A stretch of 62,730 nucleotides of DNA from Hirudo medicinalis (Eukaryota; Annelida; Clitellata; Hirudinida; Hirudinidae), in the NCBI GenBank assembly GCA_011800805.1, contig MPNW01000362.1:50518-113247 (forward strand), written 5' to 3'. The stretch's first letter is position 1, and each line of letters begins with the position of its first letter. The position numbers and the translations under genes are program-made. This document shows positions 1 to 11,921 of this stretch, piece after piece. The notes beneath the pieces are model-generated. The model was not told the DNA's origin. It ran no database searches and worked only from the letters and a program-made list of their open reading frames with translations.

Positions 1-593
1 ATCATCATCATCATCGTCACCAGCATCATCATCATCATCATCATCACCATGACCTTAATTACTTATAAATAGTTTCAGAGGATTGCATGCAATCGAAAGA
101 GTGGAAAAAAAGTCATCCCCATTTCCCTTGCGATCGACGCAAACGTTTTGAAACAAAATAAGGACTTCGCGACTCGAGCTCCCATTTGCCAGTGCACAAA
201 CAATCACTTTGTCGAGTCCGCTTCGGTTCGGCCATCCGTTCTTTTCAATTCAAATGATCACGTGAAACTATTTCTGGATTGAAATGATCTATTTAAAATG
301 TTCGTCCTTTCTAAATAGTAAAACAATTAATAGAAGGTATTTATTTAATTATAAATTTAATTTATCTAAGCAACTCTTGCAATAACTAGGATGTCTGGGA
401 TAGTTAATGAGCCATTTGAAATCGGTATTTTTACACGAGATAAAATATGGAGGAAGAAGTGCTTTGTGGGAATTGAAAGTTTAAAGCGGCTTAAAAGACA
501 TTAATAAAAAAAAACAATTATAAAGAAGTTAGTTAGAAGTTTTACACCTTATTCCAAACATTAGTTAAATTATAATTTGTAATTAATTTTGCA
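1..593. other. AT-rich non-coding flank with ATC microsatellite
   Basis: The first 50 bases are an imperfect (ATC)n microsatellite. The rest is AT-rich sequence with no convincing reading frame. It lies downstream of the minus-strand gene ending at 594 and probably holds its 3' untranslated region: TTTATT near 338-345 would read as AATAAA on the minus strand. Confidence 0.5.
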
Positions 594-1096
594 TTACTTT
601 AAGCTTACGCATAAAATGAAATGTTCTGCGGTAAGAACACAATGAAATCTGACACCACCCTTATAAGCACCCTTATGGAAGCAGTTTGAACAGTCAAGTT
701 TGAAAGCAAAACTGCTGCAAGACATTCAAAATATATATAGTTTGACGGGCTTGTCGGTGATGGCTTTGCAACAACAATAACAATAACAAAAACTTACTTG
801 AAATCGCTTGTCCTTATCCAGGTATCGCTTCTGATGTCCTTGGAATTTTTGTAGAACTCCGGAAAGAAATCCTGGTACTTGATCTTCACCTGGCTCATGG
901 AGGAGAAGGAATTTCCTCTAGGAATTTTGACGCCGGAACCTTTTCCATATTGTGGGAGGAGTTCGTACGTTCCCGTGTTAAAATCTGTTTCTTTGAAAGT
1001 AGGTCTGAGGTAGTTCGTCGGGACTTGGATCGTAATTCCATCCTCGATTTCACTATCTTTTCCAATCGCATCGCTGGACCCAAATCCATCCATCAT
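594..1096 (-). CDS. Uncharacterised two-exon protein, about 139 aa
   Basis: I do not recognise the family. The first exon (1096-798) opens with two methionines and stays open for about 99 codons, ending at a good donor (CAA|gtaagt) in phase 2. The best second exon is 714-594, after a cag acceptor, and runs 40 codons to TAA. Together they make 420 bases, 140 codons. The protein is hydrophilic, with no signal peptide or membrane segment, and is rich in Phe, Tyr, Lys and Ser. The first exon composition looks coding; the second exon is less certain. It lies on the same strand as the WSC gene upstream. Confidence 0.4.
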
Positions 1097-1899
1097 AACT
1101 ATTTATGATTCTGTGAATCTTACTCTCGTTACTTTAATTACGTAACGTATTCTCACATAGCTGACGCAAGTAACTTTTGATCTAGCCTCATAGAATCGTA
1201 GTTCTTAGCATAGAAAACAGAGTAGGAAACGCTTACTTGTCCTATTAATAGAGATCTCTTGATAGGTGATGTACATGGTTGGTGAGACAGAATGTTAAGT
1301 TAATTTTTCTGAGGAACACGTGTGAAAACCCGCAATACTTTCGCATATTATAACAACGATATATTTATTCACATTAAATTATATCCTATTTTTTTGTAAT
1401 AGTTAATTATTTCTGTCTGCGATGTTACGAATGATCCAGCGGATAAGCACATCCACAAACCCGGAGAAAACAAATTTTATTATTGTTATTATTTCGAGTA
1501 CTTATTTCCAGAAATATTTTCATCTTTATTGGGTGAAATATCCCCAGTAAGGGAACATCTAGGGAGACATTTAATCAATATGGCTTCTTTAACCTACAAG
1601 ACTGTTAGAATGGCAATGCAATTTTATTCGAATAACTAATAATTTGGTCATCTTGCGGAGTCGTTGTTGAAAATAATTCAATAGTCTCTTGGATGTTTTG
1701 TTGGTAACATAAAAAAAAAAAAAGGATCTCTCTAAAATGATGTGACTCTTTGTCATACATCGTTGCCTCGGCCAATAATATGAAGATGTTCTTGCTGCGA
1801 TTTGCTGATGAACCGAAATTTGCTCTCCGAGTTAGATCGCTTGTGGAGTGAAATCCACAAGGGGAGAAACATTTCTCCAAAATGAAGCTATTCTAAATC
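1097..1899. other. Intergenic, includes 3' UTR of the WSC-domain gene
   Basis: No convincing coding exon. TTTATT at 1623-1628 reads as AATAAA on the minus strand and could be the polyadenylation signal of the WSC-domain gene that stops at 1900. The long minus-strand frame at 1605-1880 lies inside this presumed untranslated region and has no coding character. Confidence 0.5.
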
Positions 1900-4800
1900 C
1901 TATTCTACAACTGGAGCGTCCACGGATTGAGCAGAGGGCGATGGCTTAGCAGGTGGCTCCTCAGCGGCGACCGGCAGCTGCTGTTTCTTGGATTTGGAGT
2001 ACATACTGCGGCAAAATTAAATTAATTCAAAACCATACTTATCAAGGCATGAATTAATCATTCATAATTACAATAACTATGATTATTATAAATTACAATT
2101 TTACAGAAATAAAAGGAAAGCCGGTTAATTAACGCAATAGAAAATTCAGAAACGCTAATGTTCTAATCATCATCGCTTATCCATATACAGGGACTTTACA
2201 TTGCAGCGCCAGCAGCTACTAAGACCCCTGATCCCAAAATGACCGCTATAATTGTCCCTCCCGATCCTCCTTCTTCAGCAATGGGTTCCACTTTCTCCGG
2301 TGCCGCGGTTGTTGAATCCTTAGTAATAGGGGGTGCGGCGGTTTTGCCTGGAGTGACGACTTCGGACTTTTCGGTGGTGGTGGTGACATCGGTCGATGTG
2401 CTTTCAATTGGGGTCGTTGATTCCGGGGTTGTAGCCATGGTTGTGGTCGTGAAATTCGGGAGATCTGCGTAGTTTGTTACGATTTTTGATTTAATTTTTT
2501 TTTTCAAAAATTTTAAAGGAATTTTTGTAGTCTTAAAAACTCTACTATTTCTGTTATTAAAATTAGACCCATTACACGCATTTCGCAATTATTATGGACT
2601 TGCATTTAACCATTTGGTCTGTACGGCTTATAGCAATCTACTAAAGCATATACTCAGCATATACTAATACTATTACAAAGCATATTGTGCCCATTCAGTA
2701 ATTGTGAATCTGTCGGCATTCGTAAAACATTGATCGAGAAATGCATAAAGTCAGACAGCTTTAATGCAACGGGAGACATTAACCTCTGGTTAGGCAATAA
2801 GGTCCTTTCCATCCGTCCTTGCAAATACCCAGACATCTTCCAAACTCGTCGATGTTTTCATCCAAACAATTGTAAACATCCAGACAAGAGCTTTCCTTCT
2901 TTTCACTGAGACAACCTGCGAAACGGACAAATTTTTTTAAACCGGAGACGAAGAGGTTCACGTAAAGACAATCCTTTTTCATTTTGACGTCTCCCACAAG
3001 ACAATTCTTGAACTTAAACAGTTTTGCACCAATATTTACTACATGGATAAATATGAATGATAATTCGAAATAATTTTAGTGTTGTATTTTTTTTCGGATT
3101 TCATTCTCACCCGTGTAGACCAGGGCTGTTTTATCACCACCACAGTTCTTGAGGTCGCCGGTGCAATTGTAGTTGCAATCTTCTGGCTCCGTTTCTCCTG
3201 ATGGTTCTCCGTCATCGCAGATGCAGAATTCCCCTTGCTGTGTTTTACATATATTAATTCTAGTATTAATAATAACCACTATTACCATCCAGTTGTACCC
3301 GGTTGTACCAATCCATAGCAGTCAGAATAGCTCACCGCCAGAAAGGCGTATGTCATATCTTCTTTGGCACATTTCTTGATGCAATTTGCAGGGGTCAGCT
3401 CTTCATCTGGTACGGAATCGTCGGGTGCCCTGAACTCAAAGCAACCGAGGCTGTATATGTGAGGAGCTTTTGCTGTCATTAAACAAACCGTCCTCAAAAT
3501 TGCAATCTTTATTTTTTTGTGCCAACTTTGAAATATTCTGTAGCAGAAAGAACTGAATATTGCTCTAGGTATAGATACATGAAAGTGCCCAGCGTTATCT
3601 CTTTGTTTACATCACTGGGTCAAACAGCTCGGATGAAAACAATGAAAATATGACACCGATCTACTCGTAAAAAAGAACTTTAAACCCCCCACATAAGAAA
3701 ATTATATCATTTACCTTATGCATTCTTGTGACTTATTTTTATTTCATGAACTGGGCAATAAATTAATCAAATTAAATACAAAATAATAAAACATCTTCAC
3801 ACCAATGTAGACGGCAAATGAGTTTGGTCCCCCGCAAAGGTAGCCAGGTACTGTTTGGCATTCTGGGTAGCAGGCGTCCGTCGGCAGGATAGTTGTAGGC
3901 AGTTTGGAACCGCACATACATTTCTACATATTAAGTACTTTCGCATCATTATAGGTCATAGGTCACACGCTCAATAAGAAATATTATTAATGATTAATTT
4001 AAAAAAAAAAACCATAATCATAACAATACGCATTAAAATAATAAATGTGCTTATTAATTATCGCATTAAATTGGTAATAATTAATTACTATATCACATAA
4101 TATTGATCGTCACCGTTGTCATCGTCACTGGACAATTATTATTATGATACTGCTATTAACAGGACTATTATAAATGCTATTTTTATTGTTATCCAATTCG
4201 TTGACGATGCTAACCCCTTCGGACCGGTAGCTGGCAAAGATAGTCGTATCATCATAGCATACATCCTTACAGTTTCCTCCGTATCTTGATAATTCACCTT
4301 CAAAACTCTCGTAACATCCGTAGAATCCTATTGTTGTCGAATACTCTGTCGAATTATTTTATATTTGTAGTCTTGCATTTATTCGTTCGTAATCTTTCTT
4401 TTTTTTTATTACTGATTCTGATGATAGTGTTAAGATGTAAACCAATTACCTAACCAAAGATAATATCATGCACGATACAATGTATTTGTGTATAAATTAA
4501 TCTAACAGAAATTCAATAAATAATTTGCTTTTATCTTTTATCTTATGACGATTTTGAAATCAACCAGCTTTTAATGGCCAAAACAAGTACCCTTCGTTAC
4601 GACTTCAATTTCGGAAATGGGAATCTTCTGAGTCAACCTGACATTGGCAGCCATTTTTTGGTTCGTCCTCGTGGTTGGAAGGATAGCCACCGACCTGAAA
4701 GGCTCATTCATCAGCTTACAGTTGACCCTCATAGAATTGTTGGACCCCTGGAAGGGCTGGGTCCACCAACCGCATATGGCCTCGGTTTTGTCTTGCCGGA

Positions 4801-5462
4801 ACAATTTCACGTGGAAATAGTCAAGGATGGAGGCTGGGAAAGATGGATTGATATCAAGATGCCTCAACAATGGATGCCTGATTAAACTTTAACTAAACTC
4901 GTTTAAAAAATTGCTTATTTAAAAACAATTGTTTGGAGAATTACTTATTAAATATTGCTTAGTCTTGAAGCAATTTTCCGTGCAATTAATTCAATGAAAT
5001 GGTCCTTTAATTTTATATTTTTGCGCCTCTGACGCTATGCAAATTGCGCATTATAAATTAACTATTATTATTATTATTATTATTATATTATGGTCTTTTA
5101 ATATTATATATTAATATAAGATAAGATAATATAAGGTAGTAATGCAGGCTTGACCTTAACCTCCTGACCTTTGTCCAAACTTCATCAATGACCTATTATT
5201 AATAATTAACCTCTGCTCTTTACAGAAAACCTGCAAATGACCCACTTGGTTGTTCAGTGTGACCGGCGTATACAGTCACAGATCCCAATCTGTTCGACTC
5301 GTCAATCAGTATGATTATAGGCTTCGACTGCCTGACGCAGGGGACCTCGTAGACACCGAAGGAGTAAGGGTCGATGATTCTGTCGGTCACTACTTTAGAC
5401 TTGCGGCTGGCGTCACACTCCATGCTGACCGGTTCGGTAAGTGTGAGTAAATCAACCACAGC
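1900..5462 (-). CDS. WSC-domain type I membrane protein with F5/8C-like and EGF-like modules (N-terminus missing)
   Basis: Nine exons fit in phase: 5462-5224, 4877-4591, 4327-4215, 3923-3803, 3472-3309, 3237-3111, 2915-2784, 2464-2200 and 2005-1900, 1554 bases in all (517 codons plus stop). In order they encode a region resembling an F5/8C or fucolectin galactose-binding fold (about residues 1-175, ending with an EIEVV strand), a first WSC domain starting GCYESFEG and ending CGGPNSFAVY, a second WSC domain with eight cysteines, a Cys-rich EGF-like piece (GWKGPYC), a Thr/Pro-rich stalk, one membrane helix (TIIAVILGSGVLVAAGAA) and a short basic tail starting MYSKSKK. WSC domains are cell-surface glycan-binding modules. 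The exon at 5462 starts after an acceptor, so an upstream exon with the start codon and signal peptide is missing; I could not place it in 5470-6570. Ligand and function are unknown. Confidence 0.75.
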
Positions 5463-6574
5463 CTGCGATGAAACTGTTGGGTGGATAATTGATGGTAATT
5501 AAGTGATGACGACGTGAAATGTTGCATCATGTAGTCTATGACGATTACGATTATGTTGTCGTTGTAGTTGTCATTACCATGTAAAACATGAAATCGTTAA
5601 GCATGGCGTTGGAGAATTGACAAGAGTGTATTGACAATAACAGTAAAGTAATAATAATAATAATAATCCCAGCAGAAATGGGATCCTACACCAAATCTGA
5701 GAAAATCCAAAGCGATCAGGTCCTTTTATTTATCAACAACCGATATTTTCTCAAGAACCAAAATTTCCAAACGGGAAACCTCTACTAATCCTAACTCCAA
5801 CCCCATCCAGAATCCAAAATCAAACTCATTTTGTCCCTGAAAATTCTTTACAAAAATTCGTTGTTTTTGTTCTCCGTTATTTTTTGCGTTCTGATTGACC
5901 CCAGCGACATTGTTATATTGTTTTTAATATTTACAACAACAACGATGATCGTAACACTTCCATTATCAATGAAAATCCTAGCGAATACAATGCTTGCAAT
6001 CCATTTAAATAGCGACAACAATGATAAGCCAGCCTGTCGGTTATGTAACGGACGTTAATAAACAACAACATAAGCCAGCCTGCAATGATGTTGTTGGTAA
6101 GCAGCCATAATATCATCCGGATCTTTTTCATTGTTTTTTTTTTCAGGGTAGTTTCAAAAAACAAGCCATTTTCAGGCCGGAGGCAACACGACGCGTCATT
6201 ATGGAATTCTTATGACGTCATCGAATATTGGTCCAATGGCAAACTTTCATGGAAGTCGAGTGACGAAGGCATATTGTGTTTAAATAGAACTTTTAAATTG
6301 AACTGAATTTAGCATTAAATTTAAAATTACAATTGGATCAATACCGCCATCGTGTGATTGGTGAAATACACAATTTAAACACTGCGTCAATTTTTTTGAT
6401 AAAAGATTATAGTTAGTTGAATAAAATTGCATTCGAGTAAACACTGTTTAAAAGTTATTTATTCGACGGTTAACATCGCGTATTGAATATTCCGATCAAA
6501 TTGAAAACATCCTAGAGTAATCTCAGCTAGATTCTTAAAAGCCAAACGAGCCGCTTTACAAATCAGCGGCGAAT
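5463..6574. other. Intergenic between WSC gene and EFHC gene
   Basis: AT-rich spacer. It should hold the missing first exon or exons of the WSC gene and the 3' untranslated region of EFHC; TTTATT at 6458-6463 reads as AATAAA on the minus strand. The minus-strand frame at 5931-6164 has a hydrophobic stretch, but no usable splice donor in the right phase, so I did not call it. Confidence 0.4.
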
Positions 6575-9500
6575 TCATTCTCGTAGCAGATTCGTCAAAA
6601 ATGTCCTCAGCAGAACCGCATCCACTTCATCTTTTTCCTGCTCCTTCGTGGACTTTGCATAGTTGAAAGATGCACCTTTCCAGTTCAAACAGTCCACCAT
6701 CTCCTCGTAGCTGATGAATCCGTTAACTCCAGAGTCGATTCTGCAACGAGGAACATCGCAAGTTGGATTAAAGTGATTTAATCTCACATAAAAAGTTAGA
6801 CCTACAATATTATTTATTATTGTGCTGCCATTAATACTTTTTAGTTAGTGCTAATTATTATTGAATGCATTCTGTTGATTTGTGACAATGTCCATAGTGA
6901 TTAATACATTAGCTATACCATCACATCCAATCGTGATAGAGTTATCACAGAATCAGCCTAATCGTAAATGTCAGTGTTAGTAACTAATTAAGTAAAATAA
7001 GTAATGCATTCGTTAGCATGAGAACAGCTTGTTCGGATAATATTACTAACGCGTTCAAGAAACGACACAAAAGTTCGCCATTAACTGGGAGCCTCATCGC
7101 TTTGAGAATCATTTCAGCCCTTGCCACTGGTAGAAGCTTTGATCTGGGATTTTAAGATTATCATTTTTATCGTAACTAGGTTTTTAAATCACAGGCATCA
7201 TCATTTTGTTCAAACAATATCGAAACTATGCTTTAATTTACTTCTCGGGTAATTTTTATGATTAAATTTTATGATTCCTATTGGCTCACTTGTCAACATC
7301 GAAGTGGTAACAACTCTCCAGTATAGAAGGAAACTCTTGAAATCCATTCCTCTTCAACTGGCTTCTAACCTCGGAAAGCAACTCACCAAAATCTGAATCT
7401 TTTCCTCTCTTTTTCTTCAACAGATGCCTAGATGCGGTTCAAACAATTTTAGGTCCGGCCAATTGAAAATCAGGTCCAAGTGCATCGCTCTGACCTTGAA
7501 ATAGAGTGAATCTCTTGGAGGGAGAGCTTCTGATCGGTCACATCGTCCAACAGCTGATGTAACTCCGCCTCTGATAGAGTCCTGCTCCAATCGAACTGTT
7601 GCATCTTTTCCGGTGTCAGCGTCGATGATATTTTCAACAGAATGGAATTGATATTTGATTCTGGAAACTGAAATTGTTTACAAAAATCTTTTTAACCACG
7701 GAATAATTATATTTAGTAGTAGTAAAAATAGTAGTACAATTGTAATGCTATTATTGTTGATAGTGCCAGTGGTACTAATAAGGATCACCAATAATATTTG
7801 TTTAATTCGGGTCATAATTAAATTAATTGAAAAATTAATCAATGTAAAATATTTTCTAGAGATTTGTCTAACTCTCCATCCATACGTTCCACTTCTCAGG
7901 CCATGACAAAAGTCATAAAAATTTTCAAAATTTCCAAAATTTAAAAATAAAAAAATCCAAACTGACATCCTGGTAATGTTTCTCCATGAACTTCATGGTG
8001 TACTCATCTGCTCCAGTTACCACAAAATGGCGTCCGTTCACTTCCAGCAGCTTTCCAATCGTCAAGTCGTTTTTCTGGTAATATTCTGGCAGGCTTCTGA
8101 GGCATTTCTCCTGTCCTGGCTTTGGGACCTTGCATCGTTCAAGATATCTTCCTCCCATGAGTCCTGGGATGATTCATGTAGTGCATACATTTATTATGTC
8201 AGAGTCGTCTGAACAATTATGTAGCGTTTTATTTATTCTTTTTATTATTTTTTCTTTTTATTTATTTTTAAAAGCCGTCGACACAAGCAAAGTTATTACG
8301 GCTTATGAACTAATTGGTTACAATTTATTACAATAGCCCAGCATGAACCGATAGGGAACCAGTGCGAATATAGAAAGCATTTGAAAGTACAGCTAAATGC
8401 AAACACAAACAGCAACACTCAGCCACTGACCTGAGTTCTTGGAAACAACTTCATAGATTTGCAAGGTATCGTCGACGAGAAAGAAGGACAGGATGAATCT
8501 CCTGTTTCCGTCAACTTCATCCTCTGCCAACAACTGAGCAGAGTATCTGAGGACGTTACCATCGAGGCCTTGTCTGTCGTTGGTCAGGAACTTGATGAAG
8601 TCTCTTCTTGGCGGTCGTGGTAGGAGTTGAACCGAAGAGTTAAGGCTGTCCTCGTGGCTGCCAAACCCGTTGTACGGCGGTGGGAGGAGCTCAGGTCGCT
8701 GATAAGGTTCCAGGTTGTTTTCCAGTTCGATTGGGGTAAAGTTTGCTGGTGAAGGTGATTACAGTTACGAAGGTATTGGTGATAATAATGACTAAGATGA
8801 TAATATTTCCTATTATTACTCTTTATCATAAGTTAATCTCATCAATCAAAACAATAACAAGTTTTCTCACTGATTCCGTATTTGTTCCTGTAAAATTCCT
8901 TGGTAAAATCATCGCAGTCACAGAGCAAGAACTTCCTGTCAAAGACGTTGATTAGGGACCCTATCCTCAGGTCGCAATCTCGGTAAGAGTTAAGTTGATC
9001 ACCCACCTATTCACGAAAATAATTTGAAAATAATGAATTTGATGAAATTGGTATATTGTAGATGGTTAGTGAGAATTTATTTGTAATTTTCATTTTTTTT
9101 ATTTGTGCGCAATACTCAGATATTCGAATGCCGATATATGTTACATTCAAAATTAATTGATTAATTAAAAATTGATTAATTAGTTAATTAATTTTGTATC
9201 ACGAGCAGAAATCGCACATTCATTATATTTTTATTTCTTTAATCTAACAATCAAAGTCGAATTCATTGCAAAAAAAATAAGCTAAAGCTTCATTCTCGTC
9301 AACCTGGGCGCTGTCCACCATGCACCTGTTGGTCTTGTTTTTATTCTGAAAGACATTCAACAGTAGATGGCTGGAGTTGGAATTTCCAGGCATGTCCAGA
9401 CATCTCCTCTGCTTTGGCAGTCTGCATCTGTTCAGGAATGTCATACCTTCTCTGCCTGAATTCGGTTTGTGCACCTGTTAATGAATTCGATTTCTTCGAT

Positions 9501-10925
9501 TTTAAGGATTTTCGATTGGAAATTTATTCAATAAAGGTGACACTTATGATGTATAGTTTATTAGAATATTTGGTAATAATGAATATTGGTTTGATGTGAC
9601 CGACCTCAATGATCTCAATGGTGTCATCTGTGAGATGGTACTTAAGGATCATCTTCCTTCTTTCTTGGTTGTTTTCATCCTCCCAGAGGCACGAGAACTT
9701 CAATACCTGACCATCGTACTTCCAGAATTTCGATTCTTTGTTTTTCAGTTCTGTGGTCTTTTGTTTGATGACGTTCTGATGGTTTTTAACGTTTATGGTG
9801 TTTTAAAACGATGTCTTTATAAAATGATTAATTAATTTGCATATTAAAGTTTCGTGTACAATTTATGTATTTTCCTTTCCAAAAATCAACCGTCGCTTGA
9901 ATAACTTTTCTATAATTCTGGAAAATTTAGTCGATTTACACGCCATGGAATTACAATATTGCAATTGCTTAATGAGTTGGCTGATTATACTCTGCTATTA
10001 GAATAGTTATTGTGCCCTTGTTAGAGTAACATGAGAAACATTGAACCATCTAATATACAACTTCGATGTAGGATGTAATTAAAAAAATTAAAAGAATTTA
10101 ACTTAAGAAATTAAAATAGAAAAGGAACAGTATGATTACCTTCTCTCTTATCATCATCATTGGTTCACCCAACTTGACTCCAATTTTCCTCAAAAATCTC
10201 TTTGTGAATTCATCGCAGTCTATCAGGGTGTAGCAGATGCCGTAGATGGACAATTGGTTTCCGATGTTCAAATCATCGATGGTGTAAATATCCTCTTGGT
10301 TTGGAGGTGGTTTATTCACGTGGTGTCTTTTGACCAAGACGCCTGAAATTAAAAGTGGAAATGATAAAATGAAATCGAAGACTTGTTTTTATGAGAAATT
10401 CACATTAATGTAAATTATTTTGAATATGTAAATGCAATCTGAATTGAAAAATAATTAATTCTCAAATTTAGCCTTGTTAATAACAAATACAAACTGAACT
10501 TATCTTTTTTTTATTAATTTTGTTCGGCCCAAATAAAAAAAAATAATATTCAATATTTTAAAATTATAACCTTGCTCCATGCCAGAATTGTCTTCTTTGG
10601 GTTCGGTTACTTTCATTGTCCCGTCCTCCAGAAAGTAATAAATTTTGCATCTGTGAATCCTTTCGCTCTCATCTAGTCTTTCCGTCACAGTTTCGCTGGA
10701 AAGTCCATCAAAGCTGAGGACTTGTTTGTCGTAAACGACCCAAGACGGAGCTGCTGATTTGTTGGAAAAGTGGTGACTCGATTGAAAAGCGCTGATATCG
10801 ATCGCTTTTCCTTTGTCGTTGAACACATTGGTCTGAATGTTGTTGCTGTAAAAAAACTTTTGAGACTTTTGGAAAGCAGTTTTGCTGACCTTGGAGAAAA
10901 ATGGGTAACATTCAACGTTTGTCAT
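6575..10925 (-). CDS. EFHC: EFHC family ciliary microtubule inner protein (three DM10 domains, EF-hands)
   Basis: Eleven exons: 10925-10571, 10342-10140, 9775-9605, 9474-9304, 9006-8871, 8745-8431, 8163-7967, 7667-7495, 7427-7290, 7143-7069 and 6740-6575. Phases agree and the total is 2100 bases (699 aa), against roughly 640 for human EFHC1 and 750 for EFHC2. Three DM10 domains are clear: one with IYYFLEDGTMKV and DCDEFTKRFLRK, one with KYHLTDDTIEIIE and LLCDCDDFTKEFYRNKYG, and one with PPYNGFGSHEDSLNS, GGRYLERCKVPKPG and GADEYTMKFMEKHYQ. The C-terminus holds EF-hand material (HFDVDKSKLL, then IDSGVNGFISYEEMV). EFHC proteins are structural proteins inside ciliary doublet microtubules. The donor of the fourth exon is the least certain junction, since GCCCAG|gttgac is weak. 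I cannot tell EFHC1 from EFHC2 here. Confidence 0.92.
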
Positions 10926-11921
10926 ATAATCAATATACGTTTCAATCTAATGATAATAAAAATTTCATTTATAGATCGTTTAGAACTCGAGAAACTATTT
11001 AAATTATTGGTCGAGTAATCTCATACAACTTTATTATTTAAAATGAATAGATGGATCATTTCAACAATTGTCGTGTCAAACAAATCGAATGCTCCTCAGG
11101 TTCAAATATTTATTGAAAGTATATCAAATTTTAAACAATAACAAATACAAACATTCCTATCGAAAGAGTTCCCAGGTAGAAATGGCAAATTCATGGCGAA
11201 CTGTAAAACTGCAAAGAAGTTAGCAGCACCATTGCACAAAGATGCATCTAAACATTATGTTTCCATAGAGCTAAGAGTTCCCGTAACTATGGAAATTGCA
11301 TTTCTAAAACTTGAGTAGCTATTTTAAAACTTCTTTGAGAATGGAAGTGAATTTGACCAATTTAAACAATCTTTAATCTAAATATGTAGTCTTATTTTCA
11401 ACTTAATTTAAGACGTAACACTCAATGTGTTTTTGTAGAGTAGCAAGAATGCCTAGGTCGTGACAGCTCTCAGCACTAGTAATTGGATCGCTCCAATTTG
11501 TGTTTCATCAGTGACTCCTCGTTAAATCCTTCTTAAACAGTAAACCTATCTGCTTCTTTACAAGGATTGCCTAAAACCAATATTGGGCGTAGCTTTTTAA
11601 AAGTTTGCTTCACAAGATTATCGATAGGATGGTCTCTGAAAATGTTTGCACAATTACTAAATGCAAATCCTCACAATTTTACAGAAGACTACAAACTCAT
11701 TTGGCTATTTCAAGTCATTTGGTAGACAAAAAACTATGAATTTATTTGAACTACACTACACTACATAAAAAAAAAGAAAGCAAATAAATGAACTAAAATT
11801 TTACAAAACACAAAATTAGATGCAGATCTAAGAATGGAGGCTAAGAGAACAAGAAATACAAATTCTGCAGCGTTTGTCTGTTTCGTGGTTTGTCGGGCGT
11901 ATAAGTGTGACCGAGTGATCA
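10926..11921. other. Intergenic: EFHC promoter side and TfR-like 3' UTR
   Basis: No coding exon seen. TTTATT at 11741-11746 (AATAAA on the minus strand) may be the polyadenylation signal of the TfR-like gene ending at 11922. The part near 10926-11100 should contain the EFHC promoter; I see no distinct TATA box. Confidence 0.5.

Noticed and set aside
2239..2472. Plus-strand Val/Ser-rich frame
   Set aside because: It is the antisense shadow of the Thr/Pro stalk and membrane helix exon of the WSC gene.
5931..6164. Minus-strand frame with a hydrophobic segment that might be the signal peptide exon of the WSC gene
   Set aside because: No donor in phase 0 near the end of the hydrophobic stretch, and many Ile/Leu codons come from AT-rich repeats.
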